NCBI RefSeq assembly: GCF_024207115.1
Contig: NZ_CP100128.1
Coordinates: 3,968,001-4,032,000, forward strand
DNA: 64,000 nucleotides
Direction of reading: 5' to 3'
DNA from: Chromobacterium sp. IIBBL 290-4
Lineage (GTDB): Bacteria; Pseudomonadota; Gammaproteobacteria; Burkholderiales; Chromobacteriaceae
The notes under the pieces were generated by a model, which was given only the letters and a program-made list of their open reading frames with translations, did not search any database and had not been told where the DNA came from. Positions 1 to 7,812 of this stretch are shown here, piece after piece. How positions within the stretch are numbered: position 1 is the first letter of the stretch; each line of letters starts with the position of its first letter. A program made the translations under genes and the position numbers.

Positions 1-9
1 GAGACGGCC

Positions 10-1224
10 ATGGCCTGGACCAAGCAGCAAAAGCAGACCGTACTGGCTTGCTATTTAGGCTGGACGCTGGATGCGTTCGATTTTTTCCTGATGGTGTTCG
101 TGCTTAAAGATGTGGCGCGCGAATTCGGCGCCGATATCGAGTCGGTGAGCTGGGCCATCATGCTGACCCTGGCCGCGCGGCCGCTGGGCGCCTTGATTTT
201 TGGCAGGCTGGCCGACCGATTTGGCCGCCGCCCAATACTGATGGCCAATATCGTACTGTATTCCGCGCTGGGCTTTTCTTCCGCCTTCGCGCCCAATCTG
301 GCCGTGCTGCTGGTGCTGCGCACGCTGTTTGGCGTGGCCATGGGCGGGGAGTGGGGCGTGGGGTCCTCGCTCACCATGGAAAGCATTCCCAAGGAGTCGC
401 GCGGCTTTGTTTCCGGCCTGCTGCAGGCTGGCTATCCCAGCGGCTACCTGCTGGCGACGCTGGCTTTCGGCCAGTTGTTCGAACATATCGGCTGGCGCGG
501 CATGTTCATGTTGAGCTTGCTGCCGGCGCTGCTGACGCTGTATATCCGCCGCAATGTGCCGGAAAGCCCCAGCTGGGAAGCGGCCAGGCATCATGACAAG
601 CCTGGCCTGTGGCAATCTATCGCCGCGCAATGGCGCTTGTCGCTTTACGCCATCTTATTGATGACTTGCTTCAACTTCTTCTCGCACGGCACCCAGGACA
701 TGTACCCCACCTTCCTGCGAGTGCAGCACAAGTTTGATCCGCATACCGTGCAAATGATCGCCATCTGCCTGAATGTCGGCGCGATCATCGGCGGCCTGGC
801 GCTGGGCAGCCTGTCGGAGAAAATAGGCCGCCGCAACGCCATCACGCTGGCGGCCCTGATCGCGCTGCCGGTACTGCCGCTGTGGGCGTTTTCCACCACG
901 CCGCTGATGTTGGCCATCGGCGCGTTTCTGATGCAGATATCGGTGCAAGGCGCATGGGGCGTGATTCCCGCGCATCTCAACGAAATCTCTCCGACAGCGG
1001 TGCGGGCCACATTTCCCGGCCTGGTTTATCAATTGGGCAATCTATTGGCCTCGGTCAACAGCCCCATGCAAGCGCATATGGCCAAATCCTTTGGCGGCGA
1101 CTACGGCTTGGCGATGGCCATCGTGGCTGGCGTGGTCGCTTTGGCCATCGCCATTTTGATCCGTTTCAGCCATGAGCGGCGCGGCGAGGCGATGACCGTG
1201 ACAGGGCATCAAAGCGGGCACTGA
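10..1224 (+). CDS. MFS transporter, proton-coupled carboxylate/sialate type
   Basis: Predicted 12-helix inner-membrane permease of 404 residues, the normal length for the major facilitator superfamily. The cytoplasmic loop between helices 2 and 3 carries the family signature GRLADRFGRR at about residues 65-74, and a degenerate copy (GSLSEKIGRR) starts the second half. The N-terminal GWTLDAFDFFL segment is typical of the metabolite:H+ symporter and sialic-acid transporter branch, so a small organic anion is the likely substrate, but the substrate cannot be read from sequence. The start lies close to the window edge, with a GAGACGG ribosome-binding sequence just upstream. A strong terminator follows, so the gene is probably the last of its unit. 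Confidence 0.85.
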   Translation: MAWTKQQKQTVLACYLGWTLDAFDFFLMVFVLKDVAREFGADIESVSWAIMLTLAARPLGALIFGRLADRFGRRPILMANIVLYSALGFSSAFAPNLAVLLVLRTLFGVAMGGEWGVGSSLTMESIPKESRGFVSGLLQAGYPSGYLLATLAFGQLFEHIGWRGMFMLSLLPALLTLYIRRNVPESPSWEAARHHDKPGLWQSIAAQWRLSLYAILLMTCFNFFSHGTQDMYPTFLRVQHKFDPHTVQMIAICLNVGAIIGGLALGSLSEKIGRRNAITLAALIALPVLPLWAFSTTPLMLAIGAFLMQISVQGAWGVIPAHLNEISPTAVRATFPGLVYQLGNLLASVNSPMQAHMAKSFGGDYGLAMAIVAGVVALAIAILIRFSHERRGEAMTVTGHQSGH

Positions 1225-1240
1225 CGCGCCCCGCCTCAAC

Positions 1241-1282
1241 AAAATCGCCGGCACGGGCCCTCCCGCCGCCGGCGATTTTTTT
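1241..1282 (+). terminator. Rho-independent terminator after the MFS gene
   Basis: AAAATCGCCGGC at 1241-1252 pairs perfectly with GCCGGCGATTTT at 1268-1279 across a 15-base loop and is followed by a run of T to 1282. Confidence 0.85.
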
Positions 1283-1323
1283 GCCCATGCGTTCAAGACG
1301 GCCCCGGCCATGCTCCGCGCCGC

Positions 1324-1354
1324 TTGACTTAAAGTTAACTTTAACTTTGATCAT
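1324..1354 (+). promoter_or_regulatory. MerR-type promoter with perfect dyad in a long spacer
   Basis: TTGACT at 1324-1329 is followed by the perfect 12-base palindrome AAAGTTAACTTT at 1331-1342 and a weak -10 (GATCAT, 1349-1354) about 19 bases downstream. An over-long spacer filled by a dyad is the hallmark of promoters remodelled by MerR-family activators. It lies about 50 bases upstream of the questin-oxidase-like gene. No MerR gene is adjacent, so the regulator would have to act from elsewhere. Confidence 0.5.
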
Positions 1355-1404
1355 GCGGGCAAGGCGCCTATCCATCGACGCCAAAACCAAAGGAGAAGCT
1401 CGTC

Positions 1405-2421
1405 ATGATCGAAATCGCCGCCAACCCGCTCGCCAGCCGCGAGACCTTGCGTCGCAGTCTCAACCAGGCCGCTGCCTGGGGGCCGGAATATGGAGGAGGC
1501 CTGGCCAACCATCTGCCCATGGTCTTGCACGCCGCCTGGGAGCTGGGCGCCGACGCAGACCGGCTGCAAGCGCAAATTAAACTGGACAGTCCGGAGCTTG
1601 AGCTGCCAGAACCAGCAGGCCATATGCTGCCAAACTGGCAAGATGGACTGGGCGAACGCGAAGCCTATTCAGATTTGCGCATTCATTTTGAGAGCATGCT
1701 GGCCAAACAGGGCTGGGATGAGACTCTGCAAGCGGTCTTGCCCATTTTGGCGCCAGGTTTGATCGCGCATGCTTTTCACGGCCTGATCCGCACGGCGCAT
1801 GCCTATGAATCCGGCTGCGAGGCTGAGATGGCGGCGGCGCTGGCGGCCTGGGCTTGCGAGTGGACCGAACCAGCCGCGCCGGAAGCGCCTGTCGAGCGGC
1901 TGACATGGGCCGCGTGGCGGCGCGAAGCGCGATCGAGACTGGCGGACTTTCATAGCGATCTTCACCTGATCCAGCAGCGCATGACAGCCGCAACGGGCAG
2001 CCTGGCCTACCGACAGCTGGGCGATGCGCCAGCCTTTGCGCCCAGCCTGGCTGAGCGGCGCGAGCAACTGCTGGAACTGGCGCTGAATCTGTATCTGGAC
2101 ACCCGCAATTTCACCGTGCTGCACATGATTACCGCGCTGAGAGCGCTGCGGGTATTGGCCGCGTTTATACCCGATACCGCAGCGATGCAAAGCGCCTTGA
2201 CGCGCGCCGCGCTGTTGGCGTTGATCTCCTGCGGACTGAAACCGCACGGACGGCCGCTTCCCGAACCGCTGCCCGATTGGAATGAGTTAAAGCGCAGGGC
2301 GCTGGCGCAATGGAATGACCACATCATCAAGCTCACACACGCCTGCTGGCAGGAAGATGCTTTGCGGCCGGATCCGCGCTGGCGCCAAGCGCCGGCGCTA
2401 TTGCTGGGGCTGTCGAACTAA
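1405..2421 (+). CDS. Questin oxidase-like protein (DUF4243 family)
   Basis: A 338-residue soluble, mainly helical protein. The N-terminal stretch with GGLANHLPM (about residues 31-39) and the AFHGLIRTAHAY segment (about residues 117-128) match the questin oxidase-like/DUF4243 family. In fungi members open the ring of anthraquinones in a Baeyer-Villiger-like reaction. The bacterial role is not established, so a small-molecule oxidation is only inferred. The start ATG has AAAGGAGAAG upstream. The gene stands alone between a terminator and a convergent protease gene and appears to be driven by the MerR-type promoter just upstream, which would suit induction by an aldehyde, metal or electrophile. 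Confidence 0.7.
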   Translation: MIEIAANPLASRETLRRSLNQAAAWGPEYGGGLANHLPMVLHAAWELGADADRLQAQIKLDSPELELPEPAGHMLPNWQDGLGEREAYSDLRIHFESMLAKQGWDETLQAVLPILAPGLIAHAFHGLIRTAHAYESGCEAEMAAALAAWACEWTEPAAPEAPVERLTWAAWRREARSRLADFHSDLHLIQQRMTAATGSLAYRQLGDAPAFAPSLAERREQLLELALNLYLDTRNFTVLHMITALRALRVLAAFIPDTAAMQSALTRAALLALISCGLKPHGRPLPEPLPDWNELKRRALAQWNDHIIKLTHACWQEDALRPDPRWRQAPALLLGLSN

Positions 2422-2526
2422 TCGAGCCATCTTTTGGCTTGCCAGCAAGTTTGCGCATGCCTCTCAACTTCGGGCATCGGGATCCATCGACGCCCCTCGC
2501 CAGCGGCGAGGGGGAGCCGGGTTGCG

Positions 2527-2551
2527 GCCGATCTCGCCGGAAGAGATCGGC
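2527..2551. other. Hairpin in the convergent gap
   Basis: GCCGATCTC (2527-2535) and GAGATCGGC (2543-2551) form a perfect 9-bp stem with a 7-base loop, in the gap between the convergent DUF4243 and metalloprotease genes. There is no T-run on either side, so it is at best a weak terminator or mRNA 3'-end stabiliser. Confidence 0.35.
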
Positions 2552-2598
2552 ATGGCAGGGCCAGTGGCGCGTCGTCGGCTCTCGCCCTGTCGCCGCTC

Positions 2599-4254
2599 TT
2601 ATGTGGCGGCCGGCTGCGGCACGGCGCCCTTATGGATAATCAACGAGCCGTTGGCGGGGACCTGGAAAGTTTGGCGCTCGTCATATGGCGTGAATATGTG
2701 CTGGCCAATATCCATGCTCCCATCTTGCTTCCAGGACCAGAACCATGGTTTGCCGGCTTTGCGCATATCCAATGCCGGCAGGGAGAAGCTCAGAGCGGCG
2801 GGGTTGGTATCGCCGGAAGCCAGCTTGACCTCCACGGCGGGGAAACCATATCCAGCCGGCGCTTCAAAGCGCGACGCCATCAACATGGTGCTGGCAAAGC
2901 GCGTCTTAGCATCGAGAAAATCCTTGCCGCCGTTATTGCGGATCGCCTCATCCAGAGCGTAAACGCCGCTATGCCGGCTTTGCAGCCAATCGCGCAGCAG
3001 ATTGGGCCCGTATTGATGCAGGAGAAAGGCGCCCAGCGCGATGGTTTGGGTGTAGCAACTGACATTTTTCCCGGCCACGCCCCAGTCTTGATAGGCGCAC
3101 TCCATAAACAGCTTATGAAACGGGAGGCCGGCAAAGTCGGGATGCAAGGGCTTGGCATCGCCGCCGACGCCGGGATAGTCCGACGATACCGCCACATGCG
3201 CGGCGGTTTGAGCAAAGAACTCGTTTTCCCATACCAACGAACTGATTGGATCCTGCGGAATTTCTCGTTTTCTGAAACCGAAAATCAGGTGGCTGAATTC
3301 GTGCGACAAGGTATGCAGCATGCTGCCAGCCTTGCCGGAATCCTGCCAGATCAATCCGTTTGTCGTTTGAAAAAGGGTGTCGGATAGCAGAATCAGTTGA
3401 CGTTCGTTCGCCGTGTGCTTGATGCCATTGGAGAACACTGTTTTCAGCATTCTGTCCCGCGGATGAATCATTCCTTCGCTGCCGCCGGCCTTGGATGTCA
3501 GGATATGGACATCCTTGGTTTCCGGGTGGATTCTATAGATCCAGGATCGCGGATTCACATCCCCCCAGGGGCGGCCAAGCAGACTAGTTTCGATGGGGTA
3601 AACCGACTCAGCGAACCGCGCAGCAACATACGCCGCCTGTTCGCGCGTCATCGCGACACGCTCGTCGCGCCACACATATGCAGCGCCGCCGCCAGGCAGA
3701 GGCGCAAGCGCCTCTAGCACCGCGCTCACATTTTGGTCGATGCCATGGTTGTACCAATTCCGAACAGCTCCCAAGGCCAAAGAGCCAGGGGCGATATCCT
3801 CATTCGTCGGGCATGGTCCATCGGGGAATGATCCGCAAGCCGCTTTTTCCTGAAGGCTTCCCGCAGCCGGCGCAGCCTGCCGAGACCCCTGAAGCTCCGG
3901 AATCGAAACCAAGACTGCGCCCCAGCCGCCGGCATTGCTCGACATGCCGGACACCTCCACAACCTGCGGCCGACCGCTGTCATTTCGATAGTGATATTGC
4001 GAACCGTCCAGAGCGATGCGGGCAGAGGCCGGCAGCACGCAACGACCGCCGCCGCAATCCAGCTGCAGAATCTCCATGGTGCCCGCCGCTTCTTGTGCAG
4101 TCGCAGAGGGTTGAGCCGAGTGCTGCGCTTGCGACCCAGAGGAGGGTGCGGGCGAATTCTCCGCCCCCTTGTCGCCGCCGCCACCACCGCCACCGCACCC
4201 CGCCAGTAAAGCCGCCAGCCAGATGGAGACTATTTTTCCGCCAGACATCTTCAT
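2599..4254 (-). CDS. Secreted zinc metalloprotease lipoprotein (M30-like)
   Basis: Starting at 4254 the product is 551 residues and begins with a lipoprotein signal: a charged start, a hydrophobic core (IVSIWLAALLAG) and a lipobox cysteine followed by a run of glycines, which probably acts as a flexible tether. A longer reading adds 10 residues but spoils the signal peptide. The catalytic signature HEFSH, preceded by HTLS and followed by an ENEFFAQTAAH segment that could supply the third zinc ligand, places it with gluzincin-type peptidases, and the overall pattern resembles family M30 (hyicolysin). Expected location is the outer membrane or cell surface, acting on proteins outside the cell. 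It is a single-gene unit. Family assignment is moderate; protease function is likely. Confidence 0.7.
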   Translation of the reverse strand: MKMSGGKIVSIWLAALLAGCGGGGGGGDKGAENSPAPSSGSQAQHSAQPSATAQEAAGTMEILQLDCGGGRCVLPASARIALDGSQYHYRNDSGRPQVVEVSGMSSNAGGWGAVLVSIPELQGSRQAAPAAGSLQEKAACGSFPDGPCPTNEDIAPGSLALGAVRNWYNHGIDQNVSAVLEALAPLPGGGAAYVWRDERVAMTREQAAYVAARFAESVYPIETSLLGRPWGDVNPRSWIYRIHPETKDVHILTSKAGGSEGMIHPRDRMLKTVFSNGIKHTANERQLILLSDTLFQTTNGLIWQDSGKAGSMLHTLSHEFSHLIFGFRKREIPQDPISSLVWENEFFAQTAAHVAVSSDYPGVGGDAKPLHPDFAGLPFHKLFMECAYQDWGVAGKNVSCYTQTIALGAFLLHQYGPNLLRDWLQSRHSGVYALDEAIRNNGGKDFLDAKTRFASTMLMASRFEAPAGYGFPAVEVKLASGDTNPAALSFSLPALDMRKAGKPWFWSWKQDGSMDIGQHIFTPYDERQTFQVPANGSLIIHKGAVPQPAAT

Positions 4255-4686
4255 ATAAATTAACAACCGTAACAAAATGTACAAGGGCCGGAACTATAGA
4301 GCATCCACTCAATGCCATGAGTTTAATTGATGAATGCCATGAAAAAATCGTGGTGCTGTTGCTCTAGTGCAACAGGAGCAGTGCGCCAAGTGCCGCGACT
4401 GACGCGATGGCAGCAAGCAGGAGAGAGGTGAGCTGCGGCATGCGCAAGAACGCCAACTATCATTGCCGCGCCTCAAATCGTCAATCTGGCCATTGACTGC
4501 TGAAGCAAACGTCAAGCCCCGGCATCAGGATTGACAATTCCGTATTGAAATATCTCTTTTCAATCATGCCTTTGCATATTTTATTATTGACTATGCAATA
4601 TTCGTTATTAACAATTCATTTACATTTTTGCTGCCAGAAAATACTATGAACGCGCAGGGCAAACGAATAAACACTTAGAGGTTTTT
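4255..4686 (+). promoter_or_regulatory. Gene-free AT-rich leader with candidate promoter of the peptide genes
   Basis: No gene is seen here. The right half is markedly AT-rich. A candidate promoter is TTGACT at 4587-4592 with TAACAA or AACAAT at 4609-4615 as -10. TTGCATA at 4572-4578 and TATGCAA at 4592-4598 form an inverted repeat that overlaps the -35 region and could be an operator. AGAGG at 4677-4681 is the ribosome-binding site of the first peptide. Promoter placement is by eye only. Confidence 0.35.
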
Positions 4687-4836
4687 ATGCAAGAGCTTAA
4701 TATTTTCGAAACTGAAGAAGTCAATGGCGCAGGTTTGTGGCACAACGCTTTTCATTTGGCTGGATTGGTAATAGGCGCCCTCGCGGGCCATAGCGGCGAC
4801 TCGATGTTGCCGGATAATGATTTCGCCCCCTACTGA
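4687..4836 (+). CDS. Small double-glycine-type leader peptide, candidate bacteriocin precursor A
   Basis: A 49-residue product. The first 16 residues (MQELNIFETEEVNGAG) have the look of a class II bacteriocin/microcin leader: acidic, with spaced hydrophobic residues and ending in a small-residue pair (GA or AG) where a C39 peptidase-transporter would cut. The predicted mature part is about 33 residues, starts LWHNAFHLAGLVIGALAG (a Gly/Ala-rich amphipathic helix) and ends in an acidic, proline-containing tail. AGAGG lies 5 bases before the ATG. The stop overlaps the ribosome-binding site of the next peptide gene, so the two are translated as a pair. No transporter gene is visible nearby. It could instead be a signalling peptide. 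Confidence 0.65.
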   Translation: MQELNIFETEEVNGAGLWHNAFHLAGLVIGALAGHSGDSMLPDNDFAPY

Positions 4837-4845
4837 GGACATGTC

Positions 4846-5016
4846 ATGCAAGAAATTTTGATGATGGATTTGGAATCACAATTTTTGGAAGAAATCTCTG
4901 GCGGTGGCTGGATAGGCTACTTGGGAATGGTCGCCACCATAGCGGCAGGCGTGGATGCAATCGGCGATGCGGTTTCCGGCTTTGCTGATGGTTATTCAAA
5001 AGGATACCGCTCCTAA
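4846..5016 (+). CDS. Double-glycine leader peptide, candidate bacteriocin precursor B
   Basis: A 56-residue product with leader MQEILMMDLESQFLEEISGG, a textbook double-glycine leader (LExE...ISGG). The predicted mature peptide of 36 residues begins GWIGYLGMVATIAAG and has AxxxG/GxxxA-like spacing in a helical segment, then a basic, Tyr/Lys/Arg-rich end. Such spacing is typical of two-peptide (class IIb) bacteriocins, in which two helices pack in the target membrane. GAGGA at 4835-4839, overlapping the stop of peptide A, is its ribosome-binding site. An ATG at 4841 opens only a 6-codon frame and is not the start. Pairing with A and with the CPBP gene downstream supports a bacteriocin role. Confidence 0.7.
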   Translation: MQEILMMDLESQFLEEISGGGWIGYLGMVATIAAGVDAIGDAVSGFADGYSKGYRS

Positions 5017-5020
5017 TCAA

Positions 5021-5054
5021 TAGCCTTGCGGCAAGCTTTCTTGCCGCAAGGCTA
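5021..5054 (+). other. Strong intercistronic hairpin between peptide genes and immunity gene
   Basis: TAGCCTTGCGGCAA (5021-5034) and TTGCCGCAAGGCTA (5041-5054) form a perfect 14-bp stem, extendable by one G-C pair to leave a 4-base loop. No T-run follows. It sits 5 bases after the stop of peptide B and about 40 bases before the CPBP gene. That position suits an attenuator or a 3'-end stabiliser giving more precursor than immunity mRNA. Confidence 0.6.
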
Positions 5055-5095
5055 TCTGATAGCAGTAAATCGGCAATCGCACCCATCAAGGCATC

Positions 5096-5596
5096 ATGAC
5101 CCACCGCTTCCTTTTCAGCCATTCTGGACTTTTCTACCGGAATAGCTGGTCTCTTGTTTTTATCGCCGCAACCATTCTCAGCGCAGGCTCCATCATCCTT
5201 CTCGCCACGGCGATAAAATGGGGATGGTATATCCCAGGAACCTCGGCATGGATGATGGATCGCAGCGCAGGCTCCATCTTACTTATCGAAGCGCTGCTGG
5301 CTCCCTTGCTTGAAACGCTATTGTTTCAGCTGACTCCTTACCGGCTAACCAATAAATTCAGCTTGAAAAAATGGCCGCGCATCCTTGTCTACACCATTCC
5401 ATTCACTCTATGCCATCTTGATTCATGGAGCGGGGTTAGAGCGCTGAATGCTCTATTTTGCGGCATTGGCTTAATGTGGCTGTTTGAAGATAGAGCCCAA
5501 GCGGGAACAGAGACCGATGCCTTTTTGGCAACATTCAGCGCGCACGCCCTTCACAATGCCTTTGTGATGCTTATCGTCTTGTTGATCTGGCCTTAA
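5096..5596 (+). CDS. CPBP-family intramembrane protein, candidate bacteriocin immunity protein
   Basis: A 166-residue protein with about four or five membrane segments. It keeps most of the CPBP (CAAX protease and bacteriocin-processing, Abi) signature: Glu73 in LLETLLFQ, F103xxxH107 in FTLCH and H150xxxN154 in HALHN. The usual EExxxR motif is altered (Leu72, Phe77). Members encoded beside class IIb bacteriocins give the producer self-immunity, and the position directly after the two peptide genes suggests that here. AAGG lies 4 bases before the ATG. Because motif 1 is degenerate, whether it is an active protease is uncertain. Confidence 0.7.
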   Translation: MTHRFLFSHSGLFYRNSWSLVFIAATILSAGSIILLATAIKWGWYIPGTSAWMMDRSAGSILLIEALLAPLLETLLFQLTPYRLTNKFSLKKWPRILVYTIPFTLCHLDSWSGVRALNALFCGIGLMWLFEDRAQAGTETDAFLATFSAHALHNAFVMLIVLLIWP

Positions 5597-5735
5597 CTTT
5601 GCCGCAGCTGGATACGCGCGGTTATAAAACTTGCAAATGAGCAAGGAGGGGCAGAGTGCTGCGCCACCATGAAAAATATTGATCGTTTTAGGCGGGCTGA
5701 CGCAGGACAAGACCAAGAGTTCGGAACCCGGCTCC

Positions 5736-5938
5736 TCATTCCTGCCGAAGTGAGCGCAGACCTTCAGCGCCAACAATGTAATGACCCAGCACTAAGGCCT
5801 GGTGGGTGCGCCGGTAGTTATAGAAACCGACCCAGTCTGCAATGACACGGCTGGCGTGCGCCAAGCTCTCAAACCGATGGCGGTGAACGCATTGCGGATT
5901 ACCTGCTCCACTATGCAGTTCTGTTCCGGCGTATATGG
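5736..5938 (-). pseudogene. IS3-family transposase remnant (C-terminal part)
   Basis: Two frames together give the end of an IS3-type integrase core: PYTPEQNCIVEQVIR in one frame, then RHRFESLAHASRVIADWV and GFYNYRRTHQAL in the next. The join near 5897 has lost the residues normally found between these motifs. Only the last third of the transposase remains, and no inverted repeats or second copy were recognised. It lies about 140 bases beyond the CPBP gene and may have removed or separated neighbouring genes of the peptide locus. Confidence 0.65.
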
Positions 5939-5978
5939 TCTGCCAGGAATATGATTTGATGCCAGCTTGCGGGGGCAA

Positions 5979-6390
5979 GGCCCGCTTGTTGGGCTGGATT
6001 CATCGCCGCCTCACCGGGCGAAGCTTTGCTGGATGCAGCTGTTTCACGCTCCGACAATGGCAGGCTTGTGGCGGCAAACATGCTGCCTGGTTTGCTTGAA
6101 TGCTTGACGTTTTGGGCGAGGGAAGGGCTGTGCGAGAGCATTGTCAATGTGCGCGCAGGCTCCGCTCCGCATGAGATACCACGCTGGGTTTTATTTAAGA
6201 TATTGATTTAAATGTGTTTCCAGTGGATTGGCATCCGAGTAACTCAAGCCTCAAGCTTTGAGCTGTCGCAATGCTCCCTGTAACTGCGAACCCTCTTGCC
6301 GGGCGCGACCTGCGCTTGACGGAGGGTTTTGCTTTTCTCGGCGGGTGGCAGAGGGGTGACACGGGAATAAATGGGATGGTTTTCGGCATT
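5979..6390. other. Gene-free stretch
   Basis: Short open frames exist on both strands but none has a ribosome-binding site, a recognisable motif or sensible codon use. Together with the adjacent IS3 remnant this looks like degraded or intergenic DNA. Confidence 0.5.
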
Positions 6391-6426
6391 TTCTGTTAAA
6401 ACTTCCGATAAGTATAATTATCGGAA
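6391..6426 (+). promoter_or_regulatory. Promoter with overlapping dyad upstream of the KfrA-like gene
   Basis: TTCCGATA (6403-6410) and TATCGGAA (6419-6426) are perfect inverted repeats around an 8-base centre containing a consensus -10, TATAAT (6413-6418). A poor -35 (TTCTGT, 6391-6396) is spaced 16 bases away. A dyad centred on the -10 is a classic repressor site. KfrA proteins are known to be autorepressors, so autoregulation by the downstream product is inferred. About 100 bases of leader follow before the ATG. Confidence 0.5.
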
Positions 6427-6529
6427 AAATAACAAACATATTGAAATTTATTTAATGTAATACGTAATATATTTACATTTGTCGATGTGATATCATTCCA
6501 GGAGAAAATACCAAGCCCGGGGAGGGCAT

Positions 6530-7609
6530 ATGGCAGCGGATATTTACGCCCGCATCCGCCAGGCGGCTTTTGAATTGGTGGCGGAAGGCGTGTGGCCCAC
6601 CGTGGTGGATGTCAGAGCCCGGCTGGGCAGCGGCTCCAACACCACGATCAACAACACCCTGAAAGAATGGCGGCAGGAATTTCTGTCGCGCGTGTCGGTA
6701 TCGGCTCGACGCCCCGATTGGCCGTCCGGCGTAGCAGAGGCGTTTGAACAGCTGTGGCAAAAGGCTTGTGACGGCGCTGAACAGCAACTGGAATCATTGC
6801 GGCAGGAGGTGGAGTCCGAACGCACGGATTTGCGGCAGCAACTACAGGACGAACAGGCAAGCCGCGAAGGGCGCGAAGCCGAGCTGCAGTCTCTTCGGCA
6901 TGAGCTTGAGCTGCGGACAGCCCGGCAGATTGAATTGGAAAGCTTGCTGAATCAGGAGCGGGCGCATGGACAAGAGCGCTTGCGGCAATGCGAAACCCTG
7001 CAGACAGAGAATGAGCGCCTGCGCGATGAGCTGACTGCGCAACGCAAGGATGCCGAGGCGCGCCAGGCGGAGCTGGAGGAAAAATCGCTGGAGCGGGTGC
7101 AGGCGGCGCAAGAAGAGGCCTCGCGGCGCGAGGCCCTGGCATATGAGCGTCTGGAGGGCTTGCGCGTCCGTCTCTATCAGCAAGTCGAGGACGAACGCAA
7201 AGACATGGCGGCTCAGTTGCAAAAGCGCGACGCCGACTTGCTGCAAACCAGACAGGATGCCGCCAAGGTGGAAAACCTGTGGCGCGAGCGCCTGCTGGAG
7301 CGGGAAAGGGAAAACGGCGGCCTGCAAGCCAAGCTGGATATGCTGCAGCAGCAGCTGTCCGAGGCGAAAGAGGATTCCGCGCTGCAGAAAAACGCTTGCG
7401 AACATGTTCGACAGCAATTGCTGGAAAAAACGGCGGAGCATGCCGGACTCAAGGCGGCCTGCGACAACCTTCCGGAGCAATGGCTGAATCGCGCCGCCAA
7501 CCTGATGCAAAGCCGGGAGGAGGCCTTGAGCGGCCCGGCCATGGCTGCGTGGCTGCAAGCGGAAATGCGGCGAAATCCGACGGCGCCGGAAGACGCGCCT
7601 CAACAGTGA
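6530..7609 (+). CDS. KfrA-like DNA-binding protein with long coiled coil
   Basis: 359 residues. The first about 55 residues (DIYARIRQAAFELVAEGVWP ... GSNTTINNTLKEWR) match the KfrA N-terminal helix-turn-helix domain. From about residue 85 to 320 the chain is an almost uninterrupted Glu/Gln/Arg/Leu-rich coiled coil, and the tail is short. On plasmids KfrA binds its own promoter and helps partitioning; chromosomal copies may organise DNA or act as local repressors. GGGGAGGG at 6519-6526 is the ribosome-binding site. No par or rep genes are adjacent, so plasmid maintenance is not implied. Its neighbourhood (IS remnant, gene-poor upstream DNA) hints that it came in with mobile DNA. Confidence 0.75.
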   Translation: MAADIYARIRQAAFELVAEGVWPTVVDVRARLGSGSNTTINNTLKEWRQEFLSRVSVSARRPDWPSGVAEAFEQLWQKACDGAEQQLESLRQEVESERTDLRQQLQDEQASREGREAELQSLRHELELRTARQIELESLLNQERAHGQERLRQCETLQTENERLRDELTAQRKDAEARQAELEEKSLERVQAAQEEASRREALAYERLEGLRVRLYQQVEDERKDMAAQLQKRDADLLQTRQDAAKVENLWRERLLERERENGGLQAKLDMLQQQLSEAKEDSALQKNACEHVRQQLLEKTAEHAGLKAACDNLPEQWLNRAANLMQSREEALSGPAMAAWLQAEMRRNPTAPEDAPQQ

Positions 7610-7812
7610 ACAGCCAAGCAGCCACACGCCGCCGACAAAACTGATGCCGGTTTGCGCTGATCGGCCGCACGGCCTGCTTCGGCGCGCCTCGCTTAATGGA
7701 TTTTCAGCGGCGCTAAGTGCAAATACCAGCAGGGCGGAACAGCGCTGTTTGTTTTCAGCGTTTGGCTATCCTGAAGTTGCCGCGTCCCTGGCAACTTGTT
7801 AAGGAGAGCCGC

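Noticed and set aside
6026..6211. Open frames of 61-78 codons on both strands between the IS3 remnant and the KfrA-like gene
   Set aside because: No ribosome-binding site, no motif and no coding-like composition.
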